DNA from: Minisyncoccota bacterium
GTDB taxonomy: Bacteria; Patescibacteriota; JACMRA01
DNA length: 64,000 nucleotides
NCBI GenBank assembly: GCA_014376695.1
Contig: JACMRA010000008.1
Location: forward strand, 24,685 to 88,684
Direction of reading: 5' to 3'
Below the pieces are notes generated by a model. That model saw nothing but the letters and a program-made list of their open reading frames with translations, was not told where the DNA came from and searched no databases. A program made the position numbers and the translations under genes. Within the stretch, counting starts at the first letter, position 1; every line of letters begins with the position of its first letter. Below, piece by piece: positions 40,253 to 49,431 of the stretch.

Positions 40253-40292
40253 AGGTGTGTGTTTATATTGTTATGGAGTAGCCTCTTTGGAT

Positions 40293-40955
40293 TTATTTGA
40301 AATTGGCTTTTTTGATAAATAGTCTGGCAAAGTCTTCAGGCTCTACCAAAATCTGACTATCCGGCAATAGGGTTTTCAAAATATCATAGCCATGGTAGCC
40401 CCAGCTACAACCGATCATATTCTGATTCGCAAATATCTCACCGAGTTCGCTTATATCGCTAACCGTATCAGCAAAATAAAAGACTTTGTCGCTATCGACC
40501 TGCCAATTACTAAGAATTTGTTTTACGTTTATAATTTTGGACGGACTATCTTGGCTTGTCAGGACGTAATCAAATACCAAGTCAGGGGCTTGTTTCAGCA
40601 TTTTATGAACTCCAATAGGCCAGCCACTTGTAACGATTGCCAAGCGTAGATTGCTTAATTTACTAATTTCTTTGATGAGGCCGTGAAATAAATAACCTTG
40701 GGAAATTAATTTTTCGGTAAATATTTTACCTACTTGTTTGAGATCCAATCCCTTAGTTTCAATACCTGGATTAGTTCGGATATTGGTATAACTAAATTGC
40801 TCAATTAATTTTTTGGCTTGGTCACTTTGGATATTTAGGACCTCGATCATAGTCTCAAGCATCAAATCGTAAGTATCTCCAATTACGCCGTCAAAATCGA
40901 AAATTAGGTATTTGGTATCAAGCTCTGTATTAGCTAAATTGTGGTTTATGGACAT
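40293..40955 (-). CDS. HAD-superfamily hydrolase (phosphatase-like)
   Basis: LIFDFDGVIGDTYD, LAIVTSGW, FYFADTVSDI. Confidence 0.8.
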   Translation of the reverse strand: MSINHNLANTELDTKYLIFDFDGVIGDTYDLMLETMIEVLNIQSDQAKKLIEQFSYTNIRTNPGIETKGLDLKQVGKIFTEKLISQGYLFHGLIKEISKLSNLRLAIVTSGWPIGVHKMLKQAPDLVFDYVLTSQDSPSKIINVKQILSNWQVDSDKVFYFADTVSDISELGEIFANQNMIGCSWGYHGYDILKTLLPDSQILVEPEDFARLFIKKANFK

Positions 40956-40991
40956 AAGAGCGGGAGATTTTAGTTTAATAAAATTCAATTT

Positions 40992-42314
40992 TTAGGGCAT
41001 AAGCCGCTTAACATCCCGAGGGAATAGGACCGCCTCTTTGACAGATGATAAGCCGATTAGTTGCTTGACAAATCTATCTACTCCAAGCCCGAATCCACCG
41101 TGCGGTGGCAAGCCATGTTTGAATGCCGTTACATAATACTTGAATCCATCACTTTCTGGGTCAAGGCCAGCGCCCCGAATTTGGGCAACTAGTTTATCAT
41201 AGTTATTCTCTCGAAGTGGAATGGTTGCAAGCTCTATTCCCCTGAACAGGAGGTCAACTCGATCGGTGACCAATTGATTGCCTTCGAGTTTTTTTTGGTA
41301 GAATTTCATATCCGAAGAAGGGAACTCACTGATAAATACCGCCTCTGAACCTAAGTTTGCCGCCGCATAATCACAAATCCACCGCTCCTCCTCGGGAGTA
41401 CAATCATCATCTCCAATCGTGTTTTTACCGGTTGCCTCGCTAAACATCTTGTGCAATTGGCTAAGTGTAATCACAGGAAACTTATCACTAAGAACTGGCT
41501 TGACAGCACCCAGCGCGGTTAATTCACTGGCATTGGAACTCCAAACATTGTCGCACACTGACTTTATCAGATTTTCGGTCACCGTCAAAACATCTGTCAA
41601 TCCATCGACAAAGCCCATCTCAATATCAAGCATAATTGTCTCCGTAAGGTGGCGAGTAGTGTAGCTGAGTTCGGCCCGATAAGCATGTCCAATCTCAAAA
41701 ACTCTCTCAAATCCCCCAACCATCATTTGCTTGTAGAATTGCGGCGACTGGGCTAGAACTGCTTTTTGCCCGAAGTAATCAACACTAAAAACTTCTGCCC
41801 CACCTTCGGTTGCGCCCGCCAAGATCTTGGGACTGTCTATCTCCAAAAAATCTTCCCCAATCAAAAAATCTCGAATTGATTGAATTAATTTGGCCTTAAC
41901 CCTAAAAATTCCGGCCTCTTTCGGGTTTCGGACGTTCAAGCTCCGATTGTCAAACAAAATATCAAAACTCTCTGGATTATGGTTAATATCCTTATCAATT
42001 TCGATCGGCGGTACCTCCGCAATTGGAACGATAACCTCAATTACTGGCTCGCCCATTTCGACTCCAATGGCTGAGCGTTTATCTTCTTTGACCAAACCTT
42101 GGATATAGAGAATTGTGCCATTTTGGAGTCCTTTTAATTGGCTAATTACCTGATTATCTTCTATTACGACTTGAATAAGTCCACTTCTGTCCCGCACCAC
42201 CGCAAAGGCAAGTTTGGAGCTGACTTCGCGCTTTTTGTGCAAAAATCCTTTTATAAATACAGTTTGACCAATATGTTGATTAAGTTCTCGGATGAGGATT
42301 CTAGGTTGAGTCAT
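40992..42314 (-). CDS. aspS: aspartyl-tRNA synthetase, archaeal-type
   Basis: IGQTVFIKGFLHKKREVSSKLAFAVVRDRSGLIQVV...GGFGLGVDRFVKQLIGLSSVKEAVLFPRDVKRLMP. Confidence 0.88.
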   Translation of the reverse strand: MTQPRILIRELNQHIGQTVFIKGFLHKKREVSSKLAFAVVRDRSGLIQVVIEDNQVISQLKGLQNGTILYIQGLVKEDKRSAIGVEMGEPVIEVIVPIAEVPPIEIDKDINHNPESFDILFDNRSLNVRNPKEAGIFRVKAKLIQSIRDFLIGEDFLEIDSPKILAGATEGGAEVFSVDYFGQKAVLAQSPQFYKQMMVGGFERVFEIGHAYRAELSYTTRHLTETIMLDIEMGFVDGLTDVLTVTENLIKSVCDNVWSSNASELTALGAVKPVLSDKFPVITLSQLHKMFSEATGKNTIGDDDCTPEEERWICDYAAANLGSEAVFISEFPSSDMKFYQKKLEGNQLVTDRVDLLFRGIELATIPLRENNYDKLVAQIRGAGLDPESDGFKYYVTAFKHGLPPHGGFGLGVDRFVKQLIGLSSVKEAVLFPRDVKRLMP

Positions 42315-42369
42315 AAAAATTTGTTAGTTTATATCTCGATGATTGGTCAGTTTGATTTGGTTGTCAAGG
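42312..42369. repeat. ~58-bp direct repeat copy A (hydrolase C-terminal tail remnant + leader + start codon)
   Basis: about 85% identical to 43896-43954; minus strand still encodes LDNQIKLTNHRDIN*. Confidence 0.85.
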
Positions 42370-42370
42370 A

Positions 42371-43898
42371 CTATTTAACTTGTCTTTCTTGAGTCGGATA
42401 TGGCGGCGGAAACGGTACGTCCTTGTAAATATTTTTATACAAAAAACCTCCAATCACTAATATAGCCAAGGCTGTTAAACCTCCAATTGCCGCCGCCCGC
42501 CTTTTAATCAGACCATCAACGTATATTTGGAATTTTACTGCTTGCGTTTGATTGTCTGCCCCTCTTGAATCAGGCCCGTCAGGTAGGAGTTGCGTTGATA
42601 CAATTTTATGGTCGCTCAATGAAGTTGGGACTACCGTTACAGTGGCTTGCGACCCCTTCGGTACAAAGACAATGTCGAGTACGAACTTTAGAGACCCCTT
42701 TACTAATGTTGGCTGAGTGTCTGGCCCGTCAAGATTAGCTATGCGGTAGTCAAGTTTAGAACTTGTCCGATGATGAGCTAGCAACTCTATAAGATTAGGC
42801 AAATTGACACCTGTAAACGCAAATGAAGGTATTATAGTTCGAAACAGTGTCGATGGAAAAGCCGGGACGTAAGGGACTTTTGTAACTGGCTTTCCTAAGT
42901 CGCCCAACGGTCCATAATTGTTACAATCCCCGCTCATAATAGAAAAGTTTAACCCGTCTCCACGATTAGCCTGTGCTAAATATTTGTGATTGGTAAGCGA
43001 AGTTTGGATAGTGGCTACTCTACCAAAATAATCGCTCGCGGGGTTAATATATAACGTACTAGTTGTAACCGTGCTTCCATTTTCAAACCTTAGAGTCAAA
43101 TGTTGGGTCGAGCCAACATAAATGTTATCGGTTACTGGAGTCCCAGACCTGGCATGTTCGTTGCCGTAAGCTCGCCAGTTGGCTGGGCCATTTTGATCAG
43201 CTATATTCCCACGCTGAAAATGTGGAGTTAGGTTAATTTCATAGGATTTTGGCACTTCCAGGCGATTGCAATTTACAAGTTGGATAATGCTGTAGGGCGT
43301 CTCAATATTATAAGAGGTCTATTCGTGCCAGGATCCATATAATTGGTACTAACGACCATATATCCAGCGCTCTTTAACTGCTCAAGATGATCATCAACCT
43401 CAGGAAAATCGCTCAAGGCAATAATATCATAACCTTGGATTCTTTCTAGTAATTGACTCAAATTTGTGTGCCGTTGCACGCCCACAGCCGCCAATCTATC
43501 TTCATAAGTATCCGAAGGAAGTTTGGCTATAGATCGTGGGTACTCAGATTCTTGAGCAAGTCCAGCCATATTTAAGGTCATTACGACCAGACCATTTTTC
43601 TTGATATCTCCCTGTATCCGCTGGGTCGATTGGTTAATATCACTTAGGCTTGGAATTTTGATGGACCAATAGGGTTCTCCACTGCAGGATCCCCAGTCAA
43701 AAAGTACAGCCCGCCAGTACCTTCATCGTGCCTAACCAAAGTCAACTCCCCAGGTCTTACCATTAGTCCAAAAAGGCTTCTCACAACATCTGAATCAGGA
43801 TTAGCCATTAGATTGTATAACTCGTTGCCGTCAGCTTCTGAGTATTCGTCGCAAAAGCGTTGTTGAAATTCCAGCGGAATCAATGATACTATAGACAT
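42371..43898 (-). pseudogene. endonuclease/exonuclease/phosphatase (EEP)-family protein with C-terminal TM, broken by two frameshifts
   Basis: three consecutive ORFs (43644..43898, 43273..43581, 42371..43255) join into one reading: DWGSCSGEPYWSIKIPSLSD...LVVMTLNMAG...IIALSDF...LVNCNRLEVPKSYEINLT...LDIVFVPKGS...SLSDHKIVSTQL. Confidence 0.75.
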
Positions 43899-43954
43899 AA
43901 AGAATTCGTTAGTTTATGTCTCGATGGTCGGCTAGTTTGATTTGGTTGTCAAGG
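43896..43954. repeat. ~58-bp direct repeat copy B
   Basis: matches 42312-42369. Confidence 0.85.
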
Positions 43955-44583
43955 GTGGATTTTAGCCAATCATTCTCAATCAAAGTATTGTGCCAGTTAC
44001 CAAAGCTTGGTATAAACTTAAAATGATTATGGATATAAGGCGAGCGAGAGCCAAGAATCCCCCCGCAAAATTGCCTGGTCAAAATCGTAGAACTCAACAA
44101 GGTCAGATCCCAAAAGAAAAAATAATTATCTATCACCAGACTACCGGCTTGAATCCTCTCAATAATCCCCCCGTCAAGCAAATCTAGATTATGCGGGGCC
44201 GCGTTATTGATTAAGCATATTCGTGTTACAGAAGATGGCAATGGCTTAGAGTTTAGGTAATTGAGTAAGTAGTGACAGCCTAATGAATGAGCGACTATTA
44301 TTTGAGGGTTATCAGCCTTTAATTCTGACTCAAGCTTTGCAATATTGACCGAACTTTGTATTTGCCTGCGTTCTTGAAGGTACAATTTGGCTGACGTCCA
44401 GGGGTTTATAGACTGCAAAAAAGTAAAATGCTGTTTTTTGAGGTACCAACTGAACAAGCTAGTATCCTTGATTAATATACTATCCCCAAAGGCACAGAAT
44501 CCACCGTCCATAGTGCAAGCCCCTCTAAAAAAAGAATAGGTCGCTCCAATAGAAAAGCCGTGGATCAATAATATTTTGGACAT
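43909..44583 (-). CDS. alpha/beta hydrolase
   Basis: ILLIHGF..., IIVAHSLGCHYLLNYL nucleophile elbow. Confidence 0.7.
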   Translation of the reverse strand: MSKILLIHGFSIGATYSFFRGACTMDGGFCAFGDSILIKDTSLFSWYLKKQHFTFLQSINPWTSAKLYLQERRQIQSSVNIAKLESELKADNPQIIVAHSLGCHYLLNYLNSKPLPSSVTRICLINNAAPHNLDLLDGGIIERIQAGSLVIDNYFFFWDLTLLSSTILTRQFCGGILGSRSPYIHNHFKFIPSFGNWHNTLIENDWLKSTLDNQIKLADHRDIN

Positions 44584-44635
44584 AAAAAAAGACCCTAAGG
44601 CCTGATAAACTTTTTATTTTGCTTGGGTATTGATA

Positions 44636-45001
44636 CTAGTTAAGAGCGAATTCGTCAAAATCCGAAGTCGGTGGAGGTGTGGGTTTGCTGAAACTTCGAG
44701 CATTGCTTTGAGGTTGTTCATCTTCACCGAATTTTGTAGATCCATCAGGTTCCAAAATTTGGACTCGGATCCTCATCTTATGGGCCATACCAATGGCGGT
44801 CATAACTGTTTTGATTGCTTTGGCCATTCCGCCGTTGCGTCCGATAACAAGGCCCATATCAACTGCATTAACTTTGACGGACAGTTGAACTCCTAATTCA
44901 TCAACATCTCTAGTAATTTCTACGGATTCAGGAACGGTGACAAGATTGGTCAAAATGTTCTTTAATACTTCAATGTCTACTGTTGGGGTTTGTGAGTTCA
45001 T
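44636..45001 (-). CDS. KH-domain RNA-binding protein (KhpA-like)
   Basis: LSVKVNAVDMGLVIGRNGGMAKAIKTVMTAIG; downstream of rpsP. Confidence 0.82.
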   Translation of the reverse strand: MNSQTPTVDIEVLKNILTNLVTVPESVEITRDVDELGVQLSVKVNAVDMGLVIGRNGGMAKAIKTVMTAIGMAHKMRIRVQILEPDGSTKFGEDEQPQSNARSFSKPTPPPTSDFDEFALN

Positions 45002-45034
45002 AAATCTTTTTTTGCTAATTTTAATAAAGGATTA

Positions 45035-45271
45035 TTATTTTATTAGATTATTCTTTTTTAGTAAACCCGTGACCGTTTCGGACATTTCTGTATTCAACTC
45101 AACGTACTTATTAAGCAGCTCTTTATTAACCGAAAGCGCCTTTGTGTAAGGGTTATAAGTTCCCAAATCTTCTACCGATCCTTTTGTTGGATGTGTGGTT
45201 TTTTTGAAAACTGAAATTCGGTAAACTCGATGTCTTTTTCGCCCTAGTGGCTTTAATTTTATAGTTAGCAT
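45035..45271 (-). CDS. rpsP: 30S ribosomal protein S16
   Basis: MLTIKLKPLGRKRHRVYRISVFKKTTHPTKGSVEDLGTYNP. Confidence 0.93.
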   Translation of the reverse strand: MLTIKLKPLGRKRHRVYRISVFKKTTHPTKGSVEDLGTYNPYTKALSVNKELLNKYVELNTEMSETVTGLLKKNNLIK

Positions 45272-45306
45272 AATTTATTAGATTTAAATTGATATATAGT
45301 GGATAA

Positions 45307-45720
45307 CTAGATTCTTCGACGATTTGCTTTTTTGGCTCCTCCGTGTGGGAATTCTGTTCGATCTTTGATAGATTCTACTTGAAGATTAGAGGCTTGGATT
45401 GCTCTCAAAAATGATTCTCGACCCATACCATGACCTTGAATAACTAGATGAACGCTGTTGGCATCAACCGAGCGAGCTCTTTCAATAATCTCTTCGGTTA
45501 CTTTTTGAGATGCGAATGGAGTGGCTTTTTTGGACCCTTTGAATCCGGATTTTCCGCCTGATGACCATGCAATAACTTCTCCTTGTAGGTCAGTTAGAGT
45601 TACTAAGCTATTGTTGGCATTGGCTCTAAGACAGATACGCACAATAGGATACTTGTTTCGAAGTTTTGAATTTTTGGCTAATTTAGCCGTTGGTTTATTT
45701 TTCTTAATATTGACTGCCAT
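45307..45720 (-). CDS. rpsK: 30S ribosomal protein S11
   Basis: NNSLVTLTDLQGEVIAWSSGGKSGFKGSKKATPFASQ...GHGMGRESFLRAI...DRTEFPHGGAKKANRRRI. Confidence 0.93.
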   Translation of the reverse strand: MAVNIKKNKPTAKLAKNSKLRNKYPIVRICLRANANNSLVTLTDLQGEVIAWSSGGKSGFKGSKKATPFASQKVTEEIIERARSVDANSVHLVIQGHGMGRESFLRAIQASNLQVESIKDRTEFPHGGAKKANRRRI

Positions 45721-45744
45721 ATTGATGGGTAAAATTTGTTGTTA

Positions 45745-46083
45745 TTAATTAGCTACGCTTTCCTTAATCACTGGTGTTTCCACTGTCTCTTCTGGTGCAT
45801 TTTCACCAAAATTAATTTCTATGTCAGATGTGCGTATTTTTCTAAGCTTAGCTTTTTTGGTGCTTACAGATCCGGTTGTTTTATTTACACGGTTTTGGAA
45901 CTTTTCGATTCGCCCAGCTGTATCAACAAGAGTTTCTTGTCCGGTGTAAAAAGGATGGCAAGTTCCGCAAATTTCTAAATTTAAGGTTTCCAATGTCATT
46001 CCCACCGTGTATTCACTACCGCAGTTCAAACACTTTACTTTGGCTTGTGGATAATATGTGATTTTATCTAGTTTTTTTGCCAT
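45745..46083 (-). CDS. rpmE: 50S ribosomal protein L31, C-terminally extended
   Basis: YYPQAKVKCLNCGSEYTVGMTLETLNLEICGTCHPFYTGQETLVDTAGRIEKFQNR. Confidence 0.92.
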   Translation of the reverse strand: MAKKLDKITYYPQAKVKCLNCGSEYTVGMTLETLNLEICGTCHPFYTGQETLVDTAGRIEKFQNRVNKTTGSVSTKKAKLRKIRTSDIEINFGENAPEETVETPVIKESVAN

Positions 46084-46194
46084 AATTATTAATCTCAGTA
46101 TTCATTGTATATATTATATATCAAAACAGTTTTGATTGATTTTGTCAAACATATAACCCACTAAATTTGTAACCAGCCCGTGTAACTAATTAAG

Positions 46195-47910
46195 CTACTT
46201 TTTTGGAGTTACCCAGTAACCCATGTATTTACCGAGTAGGCCGCGCGACTGAGCATCGAGGGCTGGCAATGCCATAAACCCAAAAATCAATGGGGATAAT
46301 AAAGATTGGAGTAAAATCTGCCCGAGCTGATTGATACTTAGTTTGTCAGAGCGAGCTGCACGTCGACCCAAAAAGAAAATCGTCAAATATCCAAAAGTGG
46401 CCACAAATATATACGAGAACCAAGAGAACATAATCAGAAAAAAGCTTAAATTACTAGCAATTACTGACGAAGTATAACTAGATCCGTGAAGAATAATTGG
46501 CACAAAAGCACCGATAGAAAAAATAATTGGCGTCGTCGACCAAAAAAAATGATTAGTGTACTTGAGAAAAGCCCATTTGATTTTGGTAGATATTTTTATC
46601 TCCTGGCTTTCTTTGGTCAAAAATAGTCGCTTAAAAAGATATGGAAAACCTTCAACTCCGCCCCATGCCCATCGCTGTAATTGCTTATATTGAAATATTA
46701 TCTCTTCGATTGCGTCCTCAGCCTCGATTGCGTCCCCTTCAAATATTCCAAAATGGGGGACAACCCGAAAATCTCCTTTGTAATGAGTTAGGCATTTGGC
46801 AAAAATCATGTAATCCTCACCAATAACATCTTTGACCCAGAAGTCTACCTCAATTAGCACGCTCATCGGGAGTGAGTAAATCGCAAAAAATGCCATCTGA
46901 GATTCTATCGCCAAATTGGTAGAATTAAACCAAGTAGTTTGGGTGGCTACCAATCGCGGGAAAACTCCAGTCTCAAAAAAATTGTTAGAGTACGAATGCA
47001 TCGGCTGAAAACCGCACCGCGACCTATCAGGGGTCAAGCAATACCGAAATACCAAATTATGAAAAAAATACGGGGCAATATGCGAGTCAGCGTCCAGAGA
47101 TGTAACCAATATCATATCCGGATTAATCTGTTTTGCTTGAGTTAATCGGAGTATTTGTCTAGCGCCCCAATCTTCATTACTAGCTTTGCCCTTGATTTCC
47201 CCTATTCGACCATCGGGATGTTGAGTAAAAAATATATTGAGCTTAGTAGCCGATAAATGCAAAGACCCCAAATCCTGATCATCTATTTGATCGATGTTAT
47301 AAACTTCTACAAAATCAAGTTTACATATTTGATCGTAGGTTTTTTGGTTATCTTCTTGCCCGAGCCGAGCTTCTTGAGATACCGTAACGATCAACTTATC
47401 GAGGTACCAACCGCTTTTATATAGACATAGTAGCGATTTGGTTAAGACCTCTGCACCTTCATTATAAGTAGCAAAAACAGCCACATTGTAAAAATTTTTT
47501 GGTTCGGCAAATTTGCTATTGCGGTTTTGATTGTAAACACCTATGTCAGTTGCCAACTTCATATTAAAGTCGAGCTTATTATTGTTTTCTAACATTAAAT
47601 CAATTAACTTTTGACTTGTTTGTTCGTAGTTATCAAAATTTTCAATTAAACCTGACCAGTCAACTAACGACCAGCGATTAAACTGCTTGTAAGAATAAAG
47701 AGTATAAATCACGTTAAGAAAAGCCTTAAGTAGCCACAGAAAACTATATATAATCAAGAACAGCGAGGCCGCAATTGGAAAAAAATAAGCAACGGCAACA
47801 AACCCCACCAAAAAGCTAACCGAACCCAAAAAAAGTGAGCTTTCGAGTAATCGATATTGCCAATGTTGCCGGTCTTGATTAACGGTACTAGAAGAACTAA
47901 ATGGAGTCAT
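46195..47910 (-). CDS. family-2 glycosyltransferase, membrane (processive-type)
   Basis: VAVFATYNEGAEVL, LVTSLDADSHI, FQYKQLQRWAWGGVEGFPYL, flanking TMs. Confidence 0.8.
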   Translation of the reverse strand: MTPFSSSSTVNQDRQHWQYRLLESSLFLGSVSFLVGFVAVAYFFPIAASLFLIIYSFLWLLKAFLNVIYTLYSYKQFNRWSLVDWSGLIENFDNYEQTSQKLIDLMLENNNKLDFNMKLATDIGVYNQNRNSKFAEPKNFYNVAVFATYNEGAEVLTKSLLCLYKSGWYLDKLIVTVSQEARLGQEDNQKTYDQICKLDFVEVYNIDQIDDQDLGSLHLSATKLNIFFTQHPDGRIGEIKGKASNEDWGARQILRLTQAKQINPDMILVTSLDADSHIAPYFFHNLVFRYCLTPDRSRCGFQPMHSYSNNFFETGVFPRLVATQTTWFNSTNLAIESQMAFFAIYSLPMSVLIEVDFWVKDVIGEDYMIFAKCLTHYKGDFRVVPHFGIFEGDAIEAEDAIEEIIFQYKQLQRWAWGGVEGFPYLFKRLFLTKESQEIKISTKIKWAFLKYTNHFFWSTTPIIFSIGAFVPIILHGSSYTSSVIASNLSFFLIMFSWFSYIFVATFGYLTIFFLGRRAARSDKLSINQLGQILLQSLLSPLIFGFMALPALDAQSRGLLGKYMGYWVTPKK

Positions 47911-47917
47911 AATCTAA

Positions 47918-48574
47918 CTATTGCCTCAGAAACTGATTTAGTCTAGCCGCAACTTCCTCTTTTGGTAAAATGGCTAATATTTCAAAGCTACTTGCCGATT
48001 TTGCTTTGCCGCTTAATGCTAATCGAAGCGGCCAGAGATATGCGCCGTAATCTTGATTATTATCAACTAGATATTTCTTAATTGTCTCTTCCCAATATAT
48101 AAGCCGAGTATTGTACACGCTATCCAAAGGCTTATTTGCATCATTAAGCAGCCAAAAAGAATCAGTTAGGATTGTACCTGCGAGTTCTCGAAGAGCCTGA
48201 ATAGATTCTTCCTGAGTAGATTTTTTCCAGCGTAGCTCCTCTGAGCTGCAAGGACTATAATTCCAAATCACGGCCGATTCTATACCGACTTGGTCAAGCT
48301 GATTTATTCGATTTTTATCTAGGATTAGTGACATTTTGTGATAGGGATTGGAAATATCAAGCTTGAGAACTTCCCAAAATTGGCTAGTCCGCTCAACAAA
48401 TTCTTCAAAAGATAGCAGTGAAATATATTGCTCGTTAAACCAAAGCAGCTTTTTAAGATCAAATCGGGCGGGCGACTTGTGCAATGTATCAATTGTAAAT
48501 TCACTGGCGATACGATTGATAAGCGTATTGAGGCGAATATTAACAGTTAGTTGGGTCGAGTTAGTCATATCCAA
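47918..48574 (-). CDS. free-standing glutamyl-tRNA synthetase anticodon-binding domain (no catalytic half)
   Basis: HKSPARFDLKKLLWFNEQYI..., YNTRLIYWEETIKKYL, YLWPLRLALSGKAKSASSFEILAILPKEEVAARL; no HIGH or KMSKS. Confidence 0.82.
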   Translation of the reverse strand: MDMTNSTQLTVNIRLNTLINRIASEFTIDTLHKSPARFDLKKLLWFNEQYISLLSFEEFVERTSQFWEVLKLDISNPYHKMSLILDKNRINQLDQVGIESAVIWNYSPCSSEELRWKKSTQEESIQALRELAGTILTDSFWLLNDANKPLDSVYNTRLIYWEETIKKYLVDNNQDYGAYLWPLRLALSGKAKSASSFEILAILPKEEVAARLNQFLRQ

Positions 48575-48629
48575 AAGTTAAGTCTTAATCTATTTATTGT
48601 CCAAATTGATATTAGTTGGCCAAAACAAC

Positions 48630-48676
48630 AAAAAAGCTACCCAAAGAATTAATAATTACTTAATAGGTAGCTTTGA
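48630..48676 (-). terminator. intrinsic terminator after the Nudix gene
   Basis: minus strand: AAGCTACC...GGGTAGCTTTTTTG. Confidence 0.6.
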
Positions 48677-48713
48677 TATTGCTTATGTGGTTACAATGAT
48701 GAAACTTCAAGGA

Positions 48714-49187
48714 CTAATCTTGCTTAGCGTGTTCTAGCAATAATTCTTGCAGGCCGACTTTGTAGAATTCGTAATTCATGATTTCTGATGCATCTACCCA
48801 TTCAAAACTGTGGTGTTCGAAGCTAAGCTTAACTTCTTCGTCAGTTTCACAAGCGAAAACAAATTTTACCTTTTCTTCTCCTTTCCATGGGCAAATGTAC
48901 TTGCCGTGGTGAATTAGATCTAAGGTTGGGGCTGTAATACCAGCCTCTTCAAATAATTCCCGTTTTGCATCGTCCAATGGGTCGTTACTGTCAGTAGAAC
49001 CACCTGCAAAGTCATACAGTCCTCTACCATCTTCGTCTTCCCAAGACCTTTGTAATACAAGGTATTTACCTTCTTTGTTTTTTACTAGGGTGATAACAGA
49101 TCCCATTGTAGAGATATCGAATCCCTCGTTCAATAAATTTTCAACGACTGTATTGATGTCGTGTTTGTTGTTTGTAATTTGAGTCAT
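48714..49187 (-). CDS. stand-alone Nudix hydrolase
   Basis: YDFAGGSTDSNDPLDDAKRELFEEAGI (Nudix box with Asn at the first Glu position). Confidence 0.85.
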   Translation of the reverse strand: MTQITNNKHDINTVVENLLNEGFDISTMGSVITLVKNKEGKYLVLQRSWEDEDGRGLYDFAGGSTDSNDPLDDAKRELFEEAGITAPTLDLIHHGKYICPWKGEEKVKFVFACETDEEVKLSFEHHSFEWVDASEIMNYEFYKVGLQELLLEHAKQD

Positions 49188-49381
49188 ATATTTATTTGTA
49201 GATAATTTCTTTTGAATTGTGTGTTTGCATTCTTAACAGTTAATACCTGTCATTCATTTTTAATTAGCCCTGCGAAATTTGCTAATTATTGGCGTATATA
49301 AAAACCACTCTTTAAATCATTAGTACTGTAAGAATGGTTTGGATAAGTCAAAATAAATATTGGACTTTTGTCAAACAACAC

Positions 49382-49410
49382 AAAAAAACTACCCTATATC
49401 AAGGGTAGTA
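49382..49410 (-). terminator. intrinsic terminator after rplB
   Basis: minus strand: ACTACCCT-TGATAT-AGGGTAGT-TTTTTTT. Confidence 0.75.
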
Positions 49411-49431
49411 AAATTACAAATAGTTAAATAA

